64,000 nt of DNA, taken from Euglena gracilis. Its lineage: Eukaryota; Euglenida; Euglenophyceae; Euglenales. The position numbers and the translations under genes were made by a program. The stretch is taken from NCBI GenBank assembly GCA_039621445.1, contig CP154954.1, forward strand, positions 29,888,395-29,952,394, written 5' to 3'. This document shows, piece by piece, positions 57,060-64,000 of this stretch (within the stretch, counting starts at the first letter, position 1; each line of letters begins with the position of its first letter). The notes beneath the pieces are model-generated. The model was not told the DNA's origin. It saw nothing but the letters and a program-made list of their open reading frames with translations, and did no database searches.

Positions 57060-57880
57060 AAGTCACCTCGGACACCCACGTCTCAGGGAGGAAGAGGGGA
57101 GGAGCACAAGAAGATGGGAAGGCGAGCGAGGAAAACCACAAGCGAGGAAGGGACGCCGACGGCGGAGCACAAAGACCTTCGGAGCCTTTCCTTATTCGCC
57201 GGCGGTCCTGTCGTTCCGCGTCGTTGGCCGATGGTGCTCGTCTGTGACTCAAAAACCCTCGTGGAAAACGACAAGGGAGGGAGGGGCAGCGGGGGCGGAA
57301 CGCAAAAATCTTGTGAGGCCATGCCTGATGACCGCCCCTTGGAAGACAATGCAGCTAACTTTTTTTCGAGGCGGCACTAAGCGGCAACACCGAGCCCAAC
57401 GCATCGCAATCCACAAAACAAACGGCCGGCGTGTGGCGCCGCTTTTGTACCCTGCATGCGCTGGCCCCCATTTTCTGCTGACCGAGGGCTTTTGAGGGCT
57501 TTTGGAACAAATTTCCTTTTGTGGGAGGGGGATCGGGCTCGCAAGATCTTTGTGCTCCGCCCTCGCTGTCTGGTACTCCCTCGAGTAAAACCGACCGGGG
57601 AGGATGGTCGAGGGCGAATCGCACCCCACGGCACAGGAAGTGGGGGGGAGGGAAACCGAGGGAGAAGCACGACCATTCGGGCTGCGCACACTCTGGGGGG
57701 TGAGGTCCTGCTTCTTTTTCTGGCAGAAGGACCTCACCCCCCTCTCGTGCTTCCCTCTCATGCTCCGTTCCTCCAAGTCATCCTTCCAAGCCATCCTTTG
57801 TCTGGGAGTGCCAAAAAGACATTGCGAGGCCACGCCTTGCTCGCCGGCGGTTTTTTGTGAGGCCGACACCTCGTGAACCG
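57060..57880. repeat. Diverged copies of DIRS terminal and internal complementary sequences
   Basis: Several blocks resemble the ends of the intact element at 58317. Blocks at 57130-57215, 57250-57330 and 57590-57680 resemble its left outer end (gaggaagggac, then a gcacaaagacctt core). About 57365-57430 resembles the inverted repeat in right-end orientation (ggcactaagcgg, then ccggcg). About 57480-57590 resembles the internal complementary region and the coding tail (gaccgagggcttttg, then tctttgtgctccgccctcg). About 57810-57850 resembles the left repeat (gaggccacgccttgctcgcc). They suggest one or more old related insertions side by side. Confidence 0.7.
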
Positions 57881-58377
57881 TCGTGGCCATGCACACCTCT
57901 TTCGCATGGTCGGTTGGGGGGGGGGCTCCCGTGCTTTTGGGGGGGTGTCTGCATCTTTGGGGGCTTTCCTGGGTGGGTGGCTTGGTCGGCGAACTTTCAA
58001 TAATTCCGAGAGTTATTCCAGTTGAGCTTGTGTGGTATAATTTTCCTCCTCAAGTGATTCTGCCTTCTTTAAATAAATGACCGGAGTTAGATAAATAGGG
58101 GTTAGCCAACTCCGGAAACAAAAAAAAAAGTAAGCAGCACCCCCAGGCACACCAACCACACACCGGAACGGAGCAGCCGGCAAAGAAAGCAGGACCTCAC
58201 CTCACCACCTCGCCGTTCCAAGCCCGACTGGTGCGGCTTCGCTTTGTGCGTCGACTTTGAAGCTGAAGAAAAAGCAAAAAAAAATCGCTGAGTATTTTTT
58301 CTTTCGTGGGTCGACATCGTACTCCCTCGAGGAAAACCGACCAGGGAGGAAGGGACACCGAGGGCGAAGCACAAAGA

Positions 58378-58479
58378 CCTTGTGAGGCCATGCCTTGCTC
58401 GCCGGCGGTGTTGTTTGGATTGTTTGGGTGCGTTGGGTTAGGAGGTCCCGCTTAGTGCCGCCTCGCCGGAGTTGGCTGA
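58378..58479. repeat. Left inverted terminal repeat of the DIRS element
   Basis: Reverse complement of 62796-62899. Identical over the outer 75 or so bases; it differs near the inner edge, where the left copy has gtgccgcctcgcc and the right copy corresponds to gtgccttttttcgcc. The stop codon of the recombinase frame (58438-58440) lies inside it. Confidence 0.92.
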
Positions 58480-59623
58480 CGATGCTGCTCCGACTTGGCG
58501 ACGTGGCTTCTTGTCCCTGGGGGGTGTCCCCCCCCTCCCGCCCCCCTGGCCCCCACTCTCTGACCGAGGGCTTTTGAACACAAATTTTCTTTTACGGGTG
58601 GGGGGGTCGGGCTCACAAGGTCTTTGTGCTTCGCCCTCGGTGTCCCTTCCTCCCTGGTCGGTTTTCCTCGAGGGAGTACGAGACACCTCGGGCTCCGCAC
58701 TTTGCCCTTGTGAGGCCAGATTGTGCACTGAAATTAGGGGGGCCAGGGCATTTTCTAGGGCACCTTGGGCACCAAGTCTTTGGTAATGGGTTGTAAAAGC
58801 TTCCACCCCCCTCCACTGACCAATTTCACAAACTTCCTGGGCAGAAAGGCCCAATTTTTTGAGTAAACCAACTCCTGCCCCTCTGGTGGAGTGGGCCCCC
58901 CACACCTGAGGGGGCACCCCATGTTTGGCCAAAAATTCTTTAGTGATGGAAGCAATGGTGTCTGCACCTATGGGCTTAAAGGGGGGTTTTAGTGAAATCA
59001 GAAGGGGCCCCCCAGGTCTTACGAATGACCTTGTTGCTGCAACATAAGACATCATCAAATGAAATGGGCTTATTTTGGAGCATTGTGGAATGGACACAAC
59101 TCTTTCCCACTTATGGAATTTCTGGCCTTTACGCCTGATTTTGATGTAGGGCGCCTTGCCCAACACACTGGTGGTTCGTTTGATCCTCTCCAAATCTGAG
59201 CTTCTGTATAAACAGAGGATTCGTGAGCAAAAAATAAGTTGTGTGCGCAATGTACAAATATCAGTGGGAAAGGGGGCTCGGGCCAGCCCCAGGAGGATTG
59301 GGAGGGGATCCCAAAAAGCACCATATTTTTCCAGATTCTGGTTCCAGAGTCTCTTGTAAGGTGCTAACATGGTGTGGAATCTCAGTCCACCAAACCCAGG
59401 AATCAAAAGCATTGCACTGTAGGCATTACGTGCCTGGGACTTGGAAAATTGAAACAATTGTATCAAAGCGTCAGCCACTTGGTCAGTTGTGGCTTCAGGG
59501 GGGTACCCCCATTTTTTCCAAGATTACCCATAAAAGCGTAAAAGCGCTTTGGTAACGCTTTAAGCTGGGGTTTCTCCCCAGGAAATCGTCAATGGTTTTA
59601 TTTTGAATTTGTTTCCCCTCCAT
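58438..59623 (-). CDS. DIRS tyrosine recombinase (integrase function), frame split by a +1 shift site
   Basis: The recombinase would integrate the circular element DNA. The catalytic half lies in the frame ending at 58438: Arg in LYRSSDLERI, the box GAHSTRGAG (H-x-x-R), Trp in IGQWRG and the nucleophile Tyr in TTHYQRLG. With the start at ATG 59623 these are about residues 140, 244/247, 270 and 280 of 394. The N-terminal core-binding half (TIDDFLGRNPSLKRYQ, then TLLWVILEKMG) lies in another frame that begins inside the end of the RT ORF and stops at TGA 59495-59497. Skipping one base there joins the two halves smoothly; the catalytic frame has no ATG near its start. Whether this is programmed shifting or a one-base indel in a C run is open. 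The tail of about 90 residues is encoded by internal complementary and terminal repeat sequence. Confidence 0.85.
58614..58718. repeat. Internal complementary region of the DIRS element
   Basis: 58614-58681 is the reverse complement of the left outer end (58317-58386). 58682-58718 is the reverse complement of the right outer end (62887-62923). Their junction, ggagtacgagacacc, gives the expected sequence of the circle junction. In the DIRS model this region templates closure of the circular DNA. It is also coding, within the recombinase C-terminal tail. Confidence 0.93.
59492..59503 (-). promoter_or_regulatory. Candidate +1 frameshift site, CCC-CCC-TGA
   Basis: On the minus strand the recombinase N-terminal frame reads GTA CCC CCC TGA. 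Reading CCC, skipping T and continuing with GAA enters the catalytic frame. A proline codon before TGA is a shift-prone context, comparable with the UCC-UGA of antizyme. The alternative is a simple extra C in a six-C run. Confidence 0.45.
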
Positions 59624-62600
59624 GATTTGCCTGAGCAAATCATGCAAAGGAGGGGCCACCTGGGGGGTGGCATTTTTTCCCCCCTGCAGTTTTTGAACAT
59701 GCCCATGTAGGGGGTGATTTTCAGGCAGGGGGTCCCTGGTACTTTCATCTTTATTAATTGGGGCCACCATGTGGCTGAATCCCAAAAGGGGGTGACCATC
59801 AAAACTTTGGTCTGGGGAAACATTCTCAATCGTGGGAGAAATTTCTGAATGATTGACCAAGGGGGGTTTGCATAAAGATCCCCCATGTTGTCCAGGGGAC
59901 ATTGGAGGGCATCCACTGCCCTGGCCTCCCAGTGGGGCCATCTGGCCACAAAATTGGACAGTTTTTTGTTGCCAGGGGAGGCAAATAAATCTGTTTCCAA
60001 ATTTATGAAATCTTTGAAATGCTGCCTTAGCCATTGAAAGAGCTGGGGGTCCAGTGAGTAATCCCCCCTGTCTGACTCCCACCTGCTTATGGGGTCTGCT
60101 AAGCACTCCTGTGAAGGAACCCATTTCACTTGTAGATTTAAATTGTTTTCCATGCACCATTTGAAAAACGGCCTTAGAAGGCTGTTGAAAGGGTCTTTTC
60201 TGCCCCCCCCTTTTGTCAGGTAATAATAAATTACCTGATTGTCTACTGAAAGGGACACCGTTTCCCCTGGCCTGCTTAGACTTTTCACTGTGCTGATGGC
60301 TGCACGTAATTCTTTTACATTGATATGTAAAATGGAGTTTTCTCTCCAAAATTCTTGGACAATTTCTCCAGTACGAATGTCTAGCCCCCCCCAGGCATGG
60401 GTGCTGCTGTCTGAGTGCAACTCCCTGGTTGCATTTTGGGGGAAGGGTCTGCCCCCCCAGGTGTCCAGTAGAATTTTTATTTCCTTTAATTGGGCCTTGA
60501 TTTCCTGGGAAATGGGGTGTTTTGAGTCCCAGGGGGCTGTGGACTTTGCCACCAAAAAATTTGCCAGGGTGTCTGTAAAAGCCCTTAAAAAGGGCAGGGC
60601 CATTAGATTGCATCTTATTTGACCCAAAATGGCAGCCAATTGCCTTTTTGACATGTATTCTTTTTTCACGATTTTTCCCAGCTCCTTTTTTATAGTTTTG
60701 ACTTTCTGGGGGGGCACCTGTAGCTTTCCTTCCTGGAAGTTCAGTTGAAAACCCAGATGGGTTACTACTTGGGTGGGCTGGAGGGTGGACTTTTTCACAT
60801 TGATTTTGAACCCAGAATCCAGCAAATCTTTGACAATTGTGTTCAGGTGATTTTGTAAATTGTTTTGTGTGGGGGCCACCAGCAAAATGTCGTCCAGGTA
60901 AACAAACACCTGGATGCCCCTTTTTCTCCACAGCTTTTCGAAAGTTTTCATGACTGACATGAAAATTTGGGGCATTACATTTAGCCCAAAGCAGCCTGTC
61001 TGAAATTCCCAGGTCTGCCCCCCCACCTGATGTCTCAAAAAAGGTCTTAGGCCTGGGCTCACTGGAATATGAAAATAGGCATCCTTTAAATCTATTTTTG
61101 CTGCCCAGTGGCCTTTTTCCAAAACTGGAAAAATGTGTTGGATATGATCCAGCTTGAAAGGTTTTACTTGGAACTGCTGATTTAATTCTCTGCAGTCGCT
61201 GATCATTCTCCATTTGGTTGTTCCCCCTTCTGGTTTCGAAATTAGAAACCATGGGATTAAATGCTGGGTTTCTGAATCCCAAACTCGTTTTATTGACCCA
61301 GTTTTTTCGTAATCCAACAGGATTTTTTCTGCCTGGTTCAGGTCCAGATTGGCTCTGGGTTTTGGGTGGGTGGACAATTTTGGGGGATTTACCCAGGGGG
61401 GTTGAATTCCATTTTTGATCAATTGACATGTTGCTGGGGTGGCATTTTTTGTCCACCATTTTAGACTTTTCTGAAGTCTCTGGTACAGGGGGGTGTCTCC
61501 CCATTTTTCCTCCATGGAATTTATTTTCCAAATTAGATGATTTTTGGGGTGCTGGGTGGGGGGTGTTGGACACTGCACCCCTAGGGATTGAGCATTCTGC
61601 AAGGGTTGCTGGGGGGGTGTGCATGCTCTTCTCACAGGCTCTCTGGTCCTCCACTTTGTCATTGGTGTTGTCATTTGACATACCACAGGGGCCCCTTTTT
61701 GGGTATCCCCCTTGTTTTGACTTGCCCCTGCCATGGGCATTGAACAAGAAATGTGAGGGGGGGTTGCCCCCTTGTCCTCCACTGCCCCTGTGGGGGCATC
61801 CTCCTGGGGCTGCTGTAGTTGATGTATATATAAGGTTTGCACCTTAGCTTCTGGGGGGCCATTTCTGGTCCACCCCTTTGGCCCCCATGGCCTTGTTGAC
61901 GCATTTGGCCTCCCTGGCCTGATAAATGCTGGCCTCCATGGCCCTGTGAAAACTGGCCGCCCTGGCCCTGTGAAAATTGGCCGCCCTGGCCTTGTGAAAA
62001 CTGGCCACCATGGCCTTGCACTTCTTGGCCACCATGGCCGTGCACATGAAATTGAACAGGATTCTGGCCCATATGGCCTTGGTCTCCCCTCCATGGGGCT
62101 GTTCTTGACCTTGGTCTCCAGCTCCAATGGAAATCTGGGGGGGCTGCTGTGCCCCCCCTGCTTCCCCTTGGGAGGGGTTGTTGTGTTAGAAAAATTGGGG
62201 GGATTTGACAGACCTTTCCTCCCCCTTCCTGTGGGGAGATGCTTGTGGAATTGGCCTCCATGGCCACCACCTTGTCCTTGATTCCATCTCCTGGCAGCTG
62301 GTTGGGCTTGTGGGACATGCCCCTGGAATCCTTTGGGTTTCTGTTGTCCCATCTGGCTTGATTTTGGGGCCCCAATGCCCAGATGTTTCTGCCCGTATTG
62401 GGCTGGGGGTTCTTTCCTCGTTCTGGTCCTTCTGACCACTGTGGTCCACAGTCCGTGGCCGTCACTGGGTGGGGGTTTTTTCTGGGAATTTTTTGATGAA
62501 GGGATCTGGGGGGAAGGGACGGCCACGGTTCGCCACGTTCTGTCCGCATCTCCAGTTTCTCCAGCTGCTGCGGCGACTGCTGCTCCAGGTAGTCCACGTC

Positions 62601-62640
62601 GAGTGTTTGATGCCAATTTCTTCTCCACAGCATTGTTCAT
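59560..62640 (-). CDS. DIRS gag-like/reverse transcriptase/RNase H/methyltransferase-like polyprotein
   Basis: One open frame of 1026 residues from ATG 62640 (codons upstream to 62676 are open but lack an ATG). Residues 1-400 are gag-like: basic, rich in Gly, Pro and Gln, with Pro/Trp/Arg repeats. The reverse transcriptase follows: WRMISDCRELNQQF, AAKIDLKDAYFHIPV with the first catalytic Asp, CFGLNVMPQIF and FVYLDDILL with the Asp pair at about 583-584, then VTHLGFQLN. RNase H has HSDSSTHAWGG (Asp about 744), a Glu in NVKELRA, Asp in LSVDNQ and Asp in LADPISRW. The end (DLFASPGNKKLSNFVARWP, then YANPPWSII at about 925, then VTPFWDSATWWPQL) matches the methyltransferase-like domain of DIRS elements. 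No break was seen. The recombinase frame overlaps its last 21 codons. Confidence 0.93.
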   Translation of the reverse strand: MNNAVEKKLASNTRRGLPGAAVAAAAGETGDADRTWRTVAVPSPQIPSSKNSQKKPPPSDGHGLWTTVVRRTRTRKEPPAQYGQKHLGIGAPKSSQMGQQKPKGFQGHVPQAQPAARRWNQGQGGGHGGQFHKHLPTGRGRKGLSNPPNFSNTTTPPKGKQGGHSSPPRFPLELETKVKNSPMEGRPRPYGPESCSISCARPWWPRSARPWWPVFTRPGRPIFTGPGRPVFTGPWRPAFIRPGRPNASTRPWGPKGWTRNGPPEAKVQTLYIHQLQQPQEDAPTGAVEDKGATPPHISCSMPMAGASQNKGDTQKGAPVVCQMTTPMTKWRTREPVRRACTPPQQPLQNAQSLGVQCPTPPTQHPKNHLIWKINSMEEKWGDTPLYQRLQKSLKWWTKNATPATCQLIKNGIQPPWVNPPKLSTHPKPRANLDLNQAEKILLDYEKTGSIKRVWDSETQHLIPWFLISKPEGGTTKWRMISDCRELNQQFQVKPFKLDHIQHIFPVLEKGHWAAKIDLKDAYFHIPVSPGLRPFLRHQVGGQTWEFQTGCFGLNVMPQIFMSVMKTFEKLWRKRGIQVFVYLDDILLVAPTQNNLQNHLNTIVKDLLDSGFKINVKKSTLQPTQVVTHLGFQLNFQEGKLQVPPQKVKTIKKELGKIVKKEYMSKRQLAAILGQIRCNLMALPFLRAFTDTLANFLVAKSTAPWDSKHPISQEIKAQLKEIKILLDTWGGRPFPQNATRELHSDSSTHAWGGLDIRTGEIVQEFWRENSILHINVKELRAAISTVKSLSRPGETVSLSVDNQVIYYYLTKGGGRKDPFNSLLRPFFKWCMENNLNLQVKWVPSQECLADPISRWESDRGDYSLDPQLFQWLRQHFKDFINLETDLFASPGNKKLSNFVARWPHWEARAVDALQCPLDNMGDLYANPPWSIIQKFLPRLRMFPQTKVLMVTPFWDSATWWPQLIKMKVPGTPCLKITPYMGMFKNCRGEKMPPPRWPLLCMICSGKSWRGNKFKIKPLTISWGETPA
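61896..62047 (-). repeat. In-frame tandem repeats in the gag-like region
   Basis: About six imperfect copies of a 24-27-base unit containing ggccgccctggccctgtg (plus strand). In the polyprotein frame they read as Arg-Pro-Trp and Pro-Gly-Arg-Pro units; in the next frame as Gly-His-Gly-Gly-Gln units. Number of copies probably varies between element copies. Confidence 0.75.
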
Positions 62641-62795
62641 TGAAGTCAGATTTGAAATTGATAATTGGCTTGTCAATTGACACTCGTCAGGTTCGTGTCT
62701 TTCTGGATATTCTTATTCTGTTGACTTCTCCTCTTGGTTCTCCTTCGTTCGAGACTCTGTTCCTTTCTTCTGGGTGTCGAAGGGCAAATTAAGAA

Positions 62796-62899
62796 TCAGC
62801 CAACTCCGGCGAAAAAAGGCACTAAGCGGGACCTCCTAACCCAACGCACCCAAACAATCCAAACAACACCGCCGGCGAGCAAGGCATGGCCTCACAAGG
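62796..62899. repeat. Right inverted terminal repeat of the DIRS element
   Basis: Reverse complement of 58378-58479. The outer extension continues to 62923/62924. Transcription of the element should start in or near this end, since the coding strand is minus. Confidence 0.92.
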
Positions 62900-62924
62900 G
62901 CAAAGTGCGGAGCCCGAGGTGTCT

Positions 62925-63200
62925 GGATGGCATTGATGGCAAAACATTATGCTTATTTTTTGTTTCAAAAGGTTTTCTTTGCACACGCAGCAGCACACCA
63001 CAACAAGGGTGCACCCATTTGGCCCACCAGTGGATGAGCCGAAGACAATTTCGCGAAAGCGTTTATCTTACAAACAATTGGGTGGAGGTTGCAAGGCGGA
63101 CCATTGCAGTCGAAAAGCGGGTGGCCATTTAAAATGTCAATCCAGGGTTTTTCATAAAAATGTGTTGGACCACATTATTGCTCACTGACCCCCCGGGGGG
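62925..63200. other. Right flank of the DIRS element
   Basis: No gene recognised. The sequence is of ordinary composition with few homopolymers and shows no target duplication of the DIRS left flank. Confidence 0.4.
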
Positions 63201-63665
63201 CAGGGCAGAACGGGAAGGCCTGGTGGGGGGGGGTCGACCCCCGACCCGGCCCGGGAGGTGGGGGGGGGGGGGGGGGGGGTCGACCCACCCACCACAGCAT
63301 TTTCACCGATTTCGGGAAAATGTGCTACTTTTTAGGGTGGGGAGGGGGTGAAAAAAACGAAGGTCAAAAAAAGTGGACAAAATTTTGGCACAATCAAATT
63401 TTACTGACATTTTTTCTCGTTGATATTTTTTGGACTTTCAATGGCATTTTTTGCTTCAAAAACCTCTCAAAATCAACATTTTGAGAAAATGTTGATTTTT
63501 TTGGAAGGTGTGAAAAAATGGGGTTTCGGGTGGTTTTTGCCCGGAAAAAATTTTTGGGTCCAAAAATTGGTGTTCCCGGAAATACGGGAAGGGGTGGTGG
63601 GGGGGGGGGTGGTCGACCCCCCCACCCACCACCCTGACTGTTCGGCCAATTCCCGTTCTGCCCTG
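63201..63665. mobile_element. hAT-like element with CAGGGCAGAACGGG ends
   Basis: A 465-bp element beginning CAGGGCAGAACGGGAA and ending TTCCCGTTCTGCCCTG, perfect 16-bp inverted ends. Flanks CCGGGGGG and CCCGGGGG match at 7 of 8 but are low-complexity. Its interior contains an inverted copy of the unit found twice in the element at 26482 (caaaatcaacattttgag, ggactttcaatggcatt), so the two elements are related. The rest of the window to 64000 shows only C/G runs and no gene. Confidence 0.75.
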
Positions 63666-64000
63666 CCCGGGGGGGGAAGGGGGTCACTTTCCACCATCCA
63701 CTTCCTGCATTCTCCCCCCCCCACTTCCTGGCTACTCGGGACAAAATGCATCAATATCAATCAATTTTTGGGACCAAAAGCCCCAAAAAATTCCAGCACC
63801 TTTGGCGCAAGAAGGGGCAGAGTTTGGGAGAGTGGGTGGGGCATGGGGGGTCTGCCACCAAAACAAAACCACAAAAAAAACCAGCCACCCTCCCCCCCCC
63901 CCGCTTACTTGGGCTGCGGGAATTGCCAACAAAAAGTTTGACTAGACGGACCGGACTTAGATGTCGAAATTGGTAGCAAAAATTCTGCCGAATTTTTGGG

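Larger units (their letters stand above)
58317..62924 (-). mobile_element. DIRS-type tyrosine recombinase retrotransposon, apparently full length
   Basis: A 4.6-kb element read on the minus strand. It has the DIRS1 layout: inverted terminal repeats of about 102 bp (58378-58479 and 62796-62899), each with a non-repeated outer extension, and an internal complementary region (58614-58718) that is the reverse complement of the left extension joined to that of the right extension. Order of coding: gag-like, reverse transcriptase, RNase H, methyltransferase-like, then a tyrosine recombinase whose C-terminal tail runs through the internal complementary region into the left repeat. There is no integrase and no target duplication, as expected for elements that insert a circular DNA by recombination. 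The long uninterrupted RT frame and exact match of ends and internal copy suggest recent activity. Ends are set by where the internal copy stops matching: 58317 and 62923/62924. Confidence 0.93.

Noticed and set aside
59495-61747. 750-residue open frame on the minus strand overlapping the RT ORF
   Set aside because: Most of it is the shifted shadow of the reverse transcriptase frame. Only its last 40-90 codons, which encode the recombinase N-terminal half, are taken as real.
61671-62633. 320-residue Gly/Gln-rich open frame on the minus strand
   Set aside because: It is the alternative frame over the gag-like tandem repeats. The frame continuous with RT is preferred, though a separate gag product cannot be fully excluded.

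Overview
This is a stretch of nuclear DNA from an intron-rich eukaryote. The lineage cannot be fixed from the sequence; a unicellular alga or other protist fits best. Coding exons are short (about 30-190 bases), GC-rich and widely spaced. The introns are long and full of C/G homopolymers, simple repeats and small transposons. TGA and TAG both act as stops. Twelve of the 27 splice donors I could place begin GTGTG rather than GTRAGT, and two are GC donors fixed by phase and homology.

Layout, all host genes on the + strand: (1) the 3' end of a short-chain dehydrogenase/reductase gene (71-1390). (2) A complete SPX-EXS phosphate exporter gene of the XPR1/SYG1/PHO1 family (2992-24918), about 20 exons over 22 kb, phase-consistent from 6623 to the stop. 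(3) A gene for an OB-fold protein (about 28030-42241), possibly a POT1/TEBP-alpha-like telomere end-binding protein. (4) An AAA_28 P-loop NTPase gene resembling TTD14 (about 45302-48659). (5) An unrecognised gene (about 48898-53865).

The right end (about 54.9-62.9 kb) is retrotransposon territory. An apparently full-length DIRS-type tyrosine-recombinase retrotransposon on the minus strand (58317-62924) has terminal inverted repeats, an internal complementary region matching both outer ends, a gag-like/RT/RNase H/methyltransferase-like ORF and a recombinase ORF. The recombinase frame is split at a CCC-TGA sequence that may be a +1 frameshift site. To its left lie decayed remains of at least one related element.

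The most striking feature is a swarm of short non-autonomous elements in the introns. They begin CAGG and end CCTG, have about 13-17 bp inverted ends (usually ...TTTTTAAG / CTTAAAAA...) and are flanked by 8-bp direct repeats, as expected of hAT-type transposons. At least five have perfect 8-bp duplications, and one element is nested inside another with both duplications intact. The copy at 50977-51265 appears to have landed inside an exon; its ends contain CAG|GC and AAG|CC, so GC-AG splicing would remove it and leave 15 extra bases in frame. Elements of this kind could be a source of new introns. A second curiosity is a family of small GCGC hairpins concentrated in one intron of the exporter gene (10.57-13.1 kb).
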